Below are positions 57,368 through 64,000 of a stretch of DNA of 64,000 bases, one piece after another. The position numbers were made by a program, and so were the translations under genes. A model generated the notes under the pieces. The model saw only the letters and a list, made by a program, of their open reading frames with translations. It was not told the origin of the DNA and made no database searches. The stretch spans positions 124,197-188,196 of the forward strand of contig NZ_AWZT01000006.1 in the NCBI RefSeq assembly GCF_000472525.1. The letters run 5' to 3'. The stretch comes from Paraburkholderia dilworthii (lineage in GTDB: Bacteria > Pseudomonadota > Gammaproteobacteria > Burkholderiales > Burkholderiaceae). Numbering within the stretch: the stretch's first letter is position 1; each line of letters opens with the position of its first letter.

Positions 57368-57928
57368 TTATCTGAGGAAGGGAAGCATGCGCGACAGCAG
57401 GCCGTCGCGGTCGAGCCACTGATGCTTGAGCGCCGCCGCGACGTGCAGCCCGACGAGCACCAGCAATGTGTAATTCAGCACGATATGGACACTCTTGAGC
57501 AGCTCCTTCAGATGCGGGTCCGGCGCGATGAGACGCGGCAGCGGAATCAGCCCGAGATAGACGACCGGCACGTTCGCCGCCGAGCTATACAGATAGCCGG
57601 AGACGGGAATCGCGATCATCAACACATACAGCAGCAGATGCACGAGATGCGCGGCGCCGCGCTGCCATGCAGGCATGCGGCGCGGCATCGCGGGAGCGCC
57701 ATTCGCCGCGCGCCAGAGAATGCGCAGGATAGCCAGCGCGAACACCGTTACGCCGATCCATTTATGCCAGGAAAAATAACGCAGTTTGGTGGGTGTAAAG
57801 CCCGGGATGTCGGTCATCACCCAGCCGAGCGCGAAGCCGCAAACGATCAGCAATGCGATCAGCCAATGAAAGGCAATGGCAGTCCGCGTGTACGACTCCC
57901 GGCCACCGAATGAAGGATTGTGTGCCAT
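57368..57928 (-). CDS. cytochrome b561-family membrane protein
   Basis: 186-aa di-heme membrane protein with four helices. Heme-ligand histidines lie in TRTAIAFHWLIALLIVCGF, YFSWHKWIGVTVFAL, AAHLVHLLLYVLMIAIPVSGYL and SVHIVLNYTLLVLVGLHVAAAL. Comparable to E. coli CybB/YceJ, which is encoded with YceI; it probably passes electrons between the quinone pool and a periplasmic partner. Confidence 0.9.
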   Translation of the reverse strand: MAHNPSFGGRESYTRTAIAFHWLIALLIVCGFALGWVMTDIPGFTPTKLRYFSWHKWIGVTVFALAILRILWRAANGAPAMPRRMPAWQRGAAHLVHLLLYVLMIAIPVSGYLYSSAANVPVVYLGLIPLPRLIAPDPHLKELLKSVHIVLNYTLLVLVGLHVAAALKHQWLDRDGLLSRMLPFLR

Positions 57929-58309
57929 GACAGGTCAACGCTTGCTAAGAGAGGTTAACGACGCGGCAAGCCCGACTATTCCGCACCGATGCAAAGTCCA
58001 TCGACAGATGGCCGGGCGCCGCAGCCTTCGAGACGCGCCAGGCCGCCATGCTACCCGAAGCGTAAAAAGCTGGCTGCGGCGATGTTAAATTTACCGAAAG
58101 GCAGGCCAGCGCGCGGTTGACCACGCCGTTGAACAATTGGGGACGGAGGCTGTCAGACCGCTCACGCTCTGGCCGCACTGCAAGAGCCCGCGCGGCGCTG
58201 CAACGCCTTTTGGTACTATTGCTGCACAATTTTTCACAGACCTGCGATATTCACCGACATTTGCGACCGGCATTGCACGCTTACTCATACATCGTTGGCC
58301 CGCTGCCGT
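57929..58309. other. divergent promoter region between cytochrome b561 and pqiA
   Basis: 381 bp with no gene supported on either strand. It must hold the divergent promoters, but no confident -35/-10 pair or operator could be picked. Confidence 0.4.
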
Positions 58310-59089
58310 ATGGAACATGACAACCTGATCGCGTGCCATGAGTGCGATACGCTGTTCCGCAAGCCTCGGCTTGCCGGGCGCAAGGTCGCGCGCTGTCCGC
58401 GCTGCCGCGCGACGCTCTACAGCGGCGTGTCGCGCAAGCTCGGCGGCATCGGCGCAATGACGCTCGCCGCGCTGATCACGTTCCTGATCGCACAGGGCTT
58501 TCCGATCGTCGAACTCGAAACAAACGGCATCACCTCGCAGACCACGCTGTTCGGCGCGCTCGTCGCGCTCTGGAACGAGAACATGCAGATCGTGGCCGTT
58601 ATGGTGTTCTGCTCGACCATTCTCTTTCCGCTCACCGAACTCGTCGCGCTACTTTACTTGCTGATTCCGCTGCGCTCGGGCTATGTGCCCGCGGGCTTCA
58701 ACCGCGTCTTGCGCGCTATCCAGTTCGTCCGTCCCTGGGGGATGATCGAAGTGTTCATGCTCGGCGTGCTGATCACGATCGTGAAGATGGTGAGTCTCGC
58801 GCGCGTGATTCCCGAGGCGGCGCTCTTCGCGTTCGGTGCACTGACACTGATGTTCGCCGTGGTCGTCACTTTCGATCCGCGCATTCTGTGGGATCTCGCC
58901 GACGAACTCGGCGCGCGCAATCAGCGGCCGCTGCCGCGCACGTCGGCCGATAGCGCGGCGCTCGCCCTCGGCTCGGTGGCTGGGCCGCCCGCTCCGCCCG
59001 TTCCGCAAGCCGACGCGGACCCTGACGTGGACGGTGACGCGGCCCCGGGCGCGAGGCCCGGCGTGCCCCCGGCGCCGCACCGAGGATGA
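58310..59089 (+). CDS. pqiA: PqiA-domain membrane protein (first)
   Basis: 259-aa inner-membrane protein. The N-terminus has a zinc-ribbon-like pair, CHEC (9–12) and CPRC (29–32), followed by four hydrophobic helices (TLAALITFLIAQGFPIVELE through ALTLMFAVVVTFDPRILWDL). The C-terminal 50 residues are Ala/Pro/Asp-rich. E. coli PqiA carries two such domains in one chain; here they are split into two genes. The stop overlaps the next ATG by 4 bp. Confidence 0.88.
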   Translation: MEHDNLIACHECDTLFRKPRLAGRKVARCPRCRATLYSGVSRKLGGIGAMTLAALITFLIAQGFPIVELETNGITSQTTLFGALVALWNENMQIVAVMVFCSTILFPLTELVALLYLLIPLRSGYVPAGFNRVLRAIQFVRPWGMIEVFMLGVLITIVKMVSLARVIPEAALFAFGALTLMFAVVVTFDPRILWDLADELGARNQRPLPRTSADSAALALGSVAGPPAPPVPQADADPDVDGDAAPGARPGVPPAPHRG

Positions 59090-59748
59090 GCCGCGCGATG
59101 AAATACGTCACCGCAAGACGCACGGGTCTCGTCGCGTGCCACGCGTGCGGACGGGTCGAACCGCGCATCAACTCGGTCACGCCGCAACATTGCGGACGAT
59201 GCGGCTCCCGCCTGCATTCGCGCAACCCCGACAGTCTGATGCGCACGTGGGCGCTGCTGATCGCCGCGGCCTTGCTGTATATTCCGGCGAATTTGTTGCC
59301 AGTCATGCACACAGCGTCGCTGCTGGGTTCGGAAGACGACACCATCATGAGCGGCGTCGTGTACTTCTGGACTTCCGGCGACTGGCCGCTCGCGGTGATC
59401 GTGTTCGTCGCCAGCATCATGGTGCCGATGCTCAAACTGAGCGTGCTGATGCTGCTCACCATTACCGCGCAGCGCCACTCCCGCTGGCGTCCGCAGCAAC
59501 GCACCACGCTCTACCGGATGGTCGAACGGATCGGCCGCTGGTCGATGCTCGACGTGTTCGTCGTCACGTTGACCGTCGCGCTGGTGCGCTTCAAGTCGCT
59601 TGCCGTGATCACGGCGGGACCGGGCGCGATTGCGTTCGGTTCGGTGGTGATCCTCACGATGATGGCATCCATGCAATTCGATCCACGGCTCATCTGGGAC
59701 GACGTGGACGGCAGTACTCAAAAACCTCAGGATCTCGAACATGACTAG
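59086..59748 (+). CDS. pqiA: PqiA-domain membrane protein (second)
   Basis: 220-aa second single-domain PqiA. The cysteine pairs are CHAC (18–21) and CGRC (36–39); then helices around LLIAAALLYIPANLLPVMHTASLL and VFVASIMVPMLKLSVLML. It ends MQFDPRLIWDDVDGST, parallel to the first copy. Starts in the ATGA overlap with the first copy and overlaps pqiB by 8 bp, so the four genes are tightly coupled. Confidence 0.88.
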   Translation: MSRAMKYVTARRTGLVACHACGRVEPRINSVTPQHCGRCGSRLHSRNPDSLMRTWALLIAAALLYIPANLLPVMHTASLLGSEDDTIMSGVVYFWTSGDWPLAVIVFVASIMVPMLKLSVLMLLTITAQRHSRWRPQQRTTLYRMVERIGRWSMLDVFVVTLTVALVRFKSLAVITAGPGAIAFGSVVILTMMASMQFDPRLIWDDVDGSTQKPQDLEHD

Positions 59749-61399
59749 CCCGCCAGGACCGACGCCCGCCTCCGATGCGCCGCGCAACGATTCGAACGGA
59801 CCGAAGCTGCCGCCTCAACTCCCAGATCCCGAGATCGAGCCGCGCAGCCGCTGGCTGCCGTCGCTAGTCTGGGTGATTCCGTTGATCGCCGCGCTGATCG
59901 GCATTGCGCTCGTCATCAAGTCGGTGACGGAGAAAGGCCCGACCATCACGATCAGTTTCATCAGCGCGGAAGGGCTCGAGCCCGGCAAAACAAAGGTCAA
60001 ATACAAGGATGTTGACGTGGGCGCGGTGAAGTCGATCACGTTATCGAAGGATCTCTCTCACGTGCTCGTGCAGGTGCAACTGACGAAGGAAGGCGAAGAC
60101 TTCGCGGTCAAGGATTCGCGCTTCTGGGTCGTGCGCCCGCGCGTGGGCGCAAGCGGCGTGTCCGGACTCACGACGCTGCTCTCCGGCGCGTACATCGGCG
60201 CCGACGCGGGCCATTCGCCGGACAGCGAAAAGAACTTCGTCGGTCTCGAGACGCCGCCGCCGATTACCGGCGATCAGAAGGGTCACCAGTTCATCCTGCA
60301 CGGCGATTCGCTCGGCTCCATCGACATCGGCTCGCCGATTTTCTACCGCCGCGTGCAGGTCGGCCAAGTGGTCGGCTTCTCGCTCGACAAGGACGGCACC
60401 GGCGTGACCATGCAGGTGTTCGTGTCCGCCCCGTTCGATCAATACGTCGGCACCAATTCGCGCTGGTGGCATGCGAGCGGCGTCGATTTGCGGCTCGATT
60501 CGAGCGGCTTCAAGCTGAACACGCAATCACTAGCGACGGTGATCGTCGGCGGTTTGTCGTTCCAGTCACCGCCGGGCCAGGGCGTGGGCGCGCAGGCGCC
60601 GAACAACATGACGTTCCGCCTGGGCTCGGATGAAGCCGACGCGATGCGCGAACCGGACGGCGAGCCGCTTCGCGTCGTGATGAACTTCAACCAGTCGCTG
60701 CGCGGGCTATCGATCGGCGCTCCGGTCGACTTCCGCGGCATCGTGCTCGGTCAGGTGACGAACATCGGCATCGACTACGATCCGAAGACGCGCAGCTTCA
60801 CGATGCCGGTGACCATTAACCTGTACCCGGACCGCCTCGGCAAGCGCTTCCGCGAGACCGCTCCGGCGCCGGGCAGCCTCGCCGGGCAGAGTCTGTTGCA
60901 ACAACTGGTCAAACACGGTCTGCGCGGCCAGTTGCGCACCGGCAATCTGATCACGAGCCAGCTATACGTCGCGCTCGACATCTTCCCGAAGGCGCCGCCG
61001 GCAACCGTCGACGTAGCAAGCGATCCGCTCGAATTGCCGACGATTCCGAACACGCTCGACGAGTTGCAGCTCCAGGTCGCCGACATCGCGAAGAAGCTGG
61101 ACAAGGTGCCGTTCGATCAGATCGGCAACAACCTGAACAGCGCGCTGAAGAATGCCGATCAGCTCTTCAAGCGTCTCGATACGGAGGTCGTGCCGCAAGC
61201 GCGCGACACGCTGGCCGCGGCGAAGCAGACCTTCGGCTCGGCCCAGGCCACGTTGCAGCAGGATTCGCCGTTGCAGTCGGATGTGCATCAGGCGTTGCAG
61301 GAATTGACGCGCACGTTGCAGTCGCTCAATGCGCTGTCGGATTACCTGGAGCGCCACCCGGAATCGTTGTTGCGCGGTAAAGCAGGAGATAAACCATGA
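59741..61399 (+). CDS. pqiB: MCE-domain lipid transport protein PqiB
   Basis: 552-aa protein with one N-terminal helix (LPSLVWVIPLIAALIGIALVI) and three MCE domains (first about residues 60–140, with GLEPGKTKVKYKDVDVGAV; second near 190–270, GSIDIGSPIFYRRVQVGQV; third near 310–400, LSIGAPVDFRGIVLGQVTNI), then a C-terminal coiled coil. In E. coli PqiB forms a hexameric tunnel spanning the periplasm. Overlaps pqiC by 4 bp. Confidence 0.94.
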   Translation: MTSPPGPTPASDAPRNDSNGPKLPPQLPDPEIEPRSRWLPSLVWVIPLIAALIGIALVIKSVTEKGPTITISFISAEGLEPGKTKVKYKDVDVGAVKSITLSKDLSHVLVQVQLTKEGEDFAVKDSRFWVVRPRVGASGVSGLTTLLSGAYIGADAGHSPDSEKNFVGLETPPPITGDQKGHQFILHGDSLGSIDIGSPIFYRRVQVGQVVGFSLDKDGTGVTMQVFVSAPFDQYVGTNSRWWHASGVDLRLDSSGFKLNTQSLATVIVGGLSFQSPPGQGVGAQAPNNMTFRLGSDEADAMREPDGEPLRVVMNFNQSLRGLSIGAPVDFRGIVLGQVTNIGIDYDPKTRSFTMPVTINLYPDRLGKRFRETAPAPGSLAGQSLLQQLVKHGLRGQLRTGNLITSQLYVALDIFPKAPPATVDVASDPLELPTIPNTLDELQLQVADIAKKLDKVPFDQIGNNLNSALKNADQLFKRLDTEVVPQARDTLAAAKQTFGSAQATLQQDSPLQSDVHQALQELTRTLQSLNALSDYLERHPESLLRGKAGDKP

Positions 61400-62175
61400 T
61401 GTTGGCCCGCCTTGCCAGATTTCCCGGACTCTCCCGTCTTCCCGGCCTGCGGAGCGGGCTCGCGAGCAGCGCTTTCCGCACGGGCGCGCTCGCAGCAGTG
61501 CTCGGGCTGGCGGCGTGTGCGTCGCCGAGTAGCCGGTTTTACACGTTGGGCGACGTGAGCGGCGGCGGATCGGCGGCGCCAAGCGTGCGGACCGCAGCCG
61601 CGCCGGCGTGGCTCATCGAAGTTGCACCGATCGACGTGCCGCCGCAAGTCGCCAAGACGCAGTTGGTCGTGCAGACCGGGCCGACGCAAGTTCAAGTGCT
61701 GGAACAGGAGCGTTGGGCGTCGCTGCCTGGCGACGAACTGCGCCGGGCGTTGTCGACGAGTCTCACCCAGCAACTGAACACGATCGATGTGTACGGCACG
61801 GCTTATTCCGATGCAACGCCTGTGTATCGGGTCAGCGTGAATGTGCAGCGGTTCGAGTCGTGGCCTGGATCGCATGCGTTGATCGATGCGGTGTGGAGTG
61901 TGCGGGCTGTTCGGAGCACCGCTGTGATGACTTGCAGGAGTGTGGTGAGCGAGCAGGTCGGAAGCGGATACGATTCGCTAGTCGATGGGCATCGAAAGGC
62001 GTTGCAGCGGGTTGCCGTGCAGGTCGCGGGGGCGTTGCGGGCGATGGCTGCTTCTTCTGCTGGTGCTGGTGCTGGTGCTGGTGCTGGTGGTGCTTCTGCT
62101 TCGCAGGGGAAGGAGGTTGGTCGGTTGAGTGTGCCGGCGTGTCCTTCTAACGGCGCGTCTGTTGCTGCGGGTTAG
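61396..62175 (+). CDS. pqiC: outer-membrane lipoprotein PqiC
   Basis: 259-aa lipoprotein (DUF330/ABC-type auxiliary family) that docks PqiB at the outer membrane. The lipobox LAAC ends a rather long N-terminal segment (cysteine near residue 36, LGLAACASPSSRFYTLG). The 3' part contains five GCTGGT copies giving an Ala-Gly repeat and is more T-rich than the rest of the gene, possibly a recent change. The true start could be a downstream Met, which would shorten the long leader. Confidence 0.9.
   Translation: MMLARLARFPGLSRLPGLRSGLASSAFRTGALAAVLGLAACASPSSRFYTLGDVSGGGSAAPSVRTAAAPAWLIEVAPIDVPPQVAKTQLVVQTGPTQVQVLEQERWASLPGDELRRALSTSLTQQLNTIDVYGTAYSDATPVYRVSVNVQRFESWPGSHALIDAVWSVRAVRSTAVMTCRSVVSEQVGSGYDSLVDGHRKALQRVAVQVAGALRAMAASSAGAGAGAGAGGASASQGKEVGRLSVPACPSNGASVAAG
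62059..62088 (+). repeat. hexanucleotide repeat in pqiC
   Basis: Five copies of GCTGGT encode Ala-Gly five times in the linker near the C-terminus. Copy-number change would keep the frame. Confidence 0.75.
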
Positions 62176-62221
62176 GTGCGGCGATTTCGTTTAGCCCCGT
62201 TGGCCTTTGCTTGATTTCGCC

Positions 62222-62405
62222 GTGGTCTATTGGTGTTGCCCCTGTGCGGGGCGGCACTTACTTTCTTTTCCGCCGCAAAGAAAGATAAGCAAACAAAGCG
62301 GCTTCACACCGCCAGCTCATAGGTGGATTCCCCGGCCTGGAAGGGGCAGTGGTGCATCTGGAATCCGTGTTCCCGCACACTCCGCGTTAGTGACAAGGCA
62401 GTCAT
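62222..62405 (+). repeat. left arm of the large inverted repeat
   Basis: 184-bp arm beginning GTGGTCTATTGGTGTTGCCC and ending GTGACAAGGCAGTCAT. It matches the reverse complement of 62854–63035 with only scattered differences and a few small indels. Arm sequence near CTTACTTTCTTTGCCGCCG is recognisable as a family widely dispersed in Paraburkholderia genomes. Confidence 0.85.
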
Positions 62406-62437
62406 TCTTCCGGCGACAAGGCAGTCATTCTTCCGGC
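62392..62437 (+). repeat. 23-bp direct duplication at the inner edge of the left arm
   Basis: Two exact, adjacent copies of a 23-bp unit beginning GACAAGGCAGTCATTC (62392–62414 and 62415–62437). The first copy overlaps the arm, so the arm boundary may have been formed by slippage. Confidence 0.8.
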
Positions 62438-62693
62438 GTCGCTTCGCGCGCCGCGGCGGTCGTTCTGAAAACCGCGGGTTCTTTGCTGTCGCCGTTCAGC
62501 GCTCCTGATTCGCCGTTTGTCTTTTGTACGGAGCTGCTTGCGCTCGGCGAGGGCGCGGCACATCGCGAATTCGCTCTCCTCCTTTTGCGCGGGTAATCCG
62601 CAATTCGCCCCTCCCGGTGGTGCTGACGTGCTTCGTCGGTGTGCGGCGCTATCGACGTACCGCCGTTCCCGACCCCTCGCCGTCTCGGCGCGG

Positions 62694-62736
62694 CACGCTC
62701 GAACTCGGGGCGCACTGCGTCTCGAGTTCGAGCGTG
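62694..62736 (+). repeat. 14-bp inner inverted repeat
   Basis: CACGCTCGAACTCG and CGAGTTCGAGCGTG are perfectly complementary across a 15-bp gap, in the interior of the larger element. Confidence 0.8.
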
Positions 62737-62853
62737 ATCACCAAACAAATCCGATCAACGTCGCCGAGGCGAAGCCGACGGCCCGCTGCGCCGACGCAAG
62801 CCGCTGGTTGAAAGCAGACCCTTCCGGCGAGCACGCAGTGTAAGGCGGGACGT

Positions 62854-63035
62854 ATGACTGCCTTGTCACTGGCGCCGAATGTGCAGGAGCACGGATTCAG
62901 ATGCACCACTGCCCCTTCCAAGCCGGGGGATCCACCTATGAGCTGGCGGTGTGAAGCCGCTTTTTTTCTTATCTTTCTTTGCGGCGGCAAAGAAAGTAAG
63001 TGCCGCCCCGCACAGGGGCAACACCAATAGACCAC
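62854..63035 (-). repeat. right arm of the large inverted repeat
   Basis: 182-bp arm in inverted orientation to 62222–62405. Together the arms enclose about 450 bp. The outer end stops about 118 bp before the methyltransferase start. Confidence 0.85.
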
Positions 63036-63153
63036 TGCCAATTCAAGGAAAGGCCAAGGGGTTTAAAAACCCGAACCCTGGCACGCAAAAGCCCCATCGC
63101 CCAACCGCGTACAATACGCCCTTATCCAACGCCTACCGGCCCCGCCCCACCCC

Positions 63154-64000
63154 ATGTCCTTCGATTTCTTCCTCCCCTGCCCACGCGGCCTTGAAGCCTC
63201 GCTCGCGTCCGAACTCGCCGAAATCGCCGCGAAACATCTGCACGGCGCCCCATTCACGGCCGGCTCGCAAGTCCCCGGCGGTGTGCATTTCCGCGGCGGT
63301 TGGGCAGCCGGCATGGCAGCCAATCTGCATTCGCGGATCGCAAGCCGCGTGCTCCTGAAAATCGCGCATCGTCCGTATCGCAGCGAACAGGACGTCTACG
63401 CGCTCGCGGTCGAGCAGCGTTGGGAGCAGTGGTTTTCCGCGAACGAAACGCTGCGCGTCGACGTCACCGCGATCAAGTCGCCGCTGCGCAGCCTCGAATT
63501 CACGACGCTGCGCGTGAAGGACGCCATCTGCGACCGTCTGCGGGAAGTCAGCGGCGCGCGCCCGAACATCGACACCGCGACGCCCGACGTCCGCGTATTC
63601 GCGTTTCTCACCGCGACCGATTGCACGCTTTATCTCGACACCTCCGGCGACCCACTCTTCAAGCGCGGCTGGCGGCTCGACAAGGGCGCGGCGCCGCTGC
63701 GCGAAAATCTCGCGGCGGGCATCCTGCGTCTGACGGGCTGGAGCGCAGGCACGCCGCTGTACGACCCGATGTGCGGCAGCGGCACGTTCCTCGCCGAAGC
63801 CGCGCAAGTCGCGCTGAACATCGCACCTGGTGCGGAACGCGGCTTCGGCTTCGAAAAGCTCAAGCAGTACGACAGCAAAACCTGGCAAACACTTAAGGCC
63901 GCCGCGCTCGACGCCAAACATGCCGCCCGCACTTCGCGCGCCGATCTGCAAATTTTCGGTAGCGACATTTCCGGCGACATGCTCGACAAGGCGCGCGCGA
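63154..64000 (+). CDS. THUMP-domain class I RNA methyltransferase (RlmL-like), 3' truncated
   Basis: The ATG at 63154 starts MSFDFFLPCPRGLEASLASE; the frame stays open through the right edge (282 codons present). A THUMP RNA-binding region covers about residues 45–160, and the catalytic core begins with LYDPMCGSGTFLAEAA near 205–220, then GSDISGDMLDKARA at the window end (SAM binding). This matches the 23S rRNA m2G2445 methyltransferase RlmL N-terminal domain or its shorter homologues; the fused RlmK half of gamma-proteobacterial proteins cannot be checked because the sequence ends. Confidence 0.88.
   Translation, partial: MSFDFFLPCPRGLEASLASELAEIAAKHLHGAPFTAGSQVPGGVHFRGGWAAGMAANLHSRIASRVLLKIAHRPYRSEQDVYALAVEQRWEQWFSANETLRVDVTAIKSPLRSLEFTTLRVKDAICDRLREVSGARPNIDTATPDVRVFAFLTATDCTLYLDTSGDPLFKRGWRLDKGAAPLRENLAAGILRLTGWSAGTPLYDPMCGSGTFLAEAAQVALNIAPGAERGFGFEKLKQYDSKTWQTLKAAALDAKHAARTSRADLQIFGSDISGDMLDKARA

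Larger units (their letters stand above)
62176..63153. other. intergenic region occupied by an inverted-repeat element
   Basis: 978 bp without a convincing gene. Most of it (62222–63035) is an element bounded by inverted arms. The interior has open frames on both strands that look like degenerate, over-predicted hypothetical proteins. Confidence 0.6.

Noticed and set aside
62425..62748. 107-codon minus-strand hypothetical protein
   Set aside because: It lies inside the inverted-repeat element and is typical of over-predicted frames in such repeats; no independent start signal.

Overview
This 64 kb window reads as core chromosome of a high-GC betaproteobacterium of the Burkholderiaceae, most likely Paraburkholderia or Burkholderia. 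The grounds are high GC with strong third-position GC (which produces long antisense shadow frames), the hda–HAD–pcnB–folK–deoxynucleoside kinase–panB order, the grpE–thioredoxin–dnaK–dnaJ cluster with hrcA–nadK–recN nearby, the queA–tgt–yajC–secD–secF cluster, and a dispersed inverted-repeat family typical of these genomes. The genus is an inference from gene order and protein similarity; no rRNA or tRNA gene was seen.

Layout. 1–6 kb: end of an AI-2E/PerM-family membrane protein, then hda, a HAD phosphatase, pcnB, folK, a deoxynucleoside kinase and panB, several with overlapping stop/start codons. 6–13 kb, minus strand: heat-shock cluster grpE, thioredoxin-like gene, dnaK, dnaJ, followed closely by a fused pabB-pabC; sigma-32-like promoters precede grpE and dnaK. 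13–22 kb: a small exported or membrane protein, hslR, hemH, hrcA (minus), nadK and recN (plus), glnE (minus). 22–30 kb: a 1,395-residue YhdP/AsmA-like protein, a nitrilase-family hydrolase, tldD, then aroG behind a leader region with an aromatic-rich leader peptide and a four-segment attenuator. 30–33 kb: a remnant of a Xre-type antitoxin, hmp behind an NsrR-like operator, and a PduO-type cobalamin adenosyltransferase. 33–39 kb: a 49-bp tandem repeat, a D-lactate/glycolate dehydrogenase-like flavoprotein, glcD, glcE and glcF. 39–42 kb: yggS, a 12-bp-period repeat, proC, ubiA. 42–45.5 kb, minus strand: a peroxide-defence cluster of oxyR, a small ORF, a catalase, a second small ORF and dps. 45.7–54 kb: recG, then queA, tgt, yajC, secD, secF. 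54–58 kb, minus strand: an MFS symporter, two YceI-family periplasmic proteins and a cytochrome b561. 58–62 kb: pqi-type lipid transport genes (two single-domain PqiA proteins, PqiB, PqiC). 62–63 kb: a dispersed element with 182–184-bp inverted arms. 63.15 kb to the end: 5' part of a THUMP-domain RNA methyltransferase.

How the genes work together. Most of the window is housekeeping: replication control, RNA polyadenylation, folate (folK and pabBC), pantothenate, heme, NAD(P) and ubiquinone synthesis, chaperones, queuosine tRNA modification and Sec secretion. The most informative part is regulatory. The aroG leader has a run of eight consecutive aromatic codons followed by mutually exclusive 1:2, 2:3 and 3:4 pairings and an intrinsic terminator, which is the full architecture of ribosome-mediated attenuation. 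Other readable regulation includes sigma-32 promoters, an NsrR-type operator at hmp, and a probable OxyR-activated promoter in front of the catalase cluster, which carries two small ORFs missed by length-limited gene finding.
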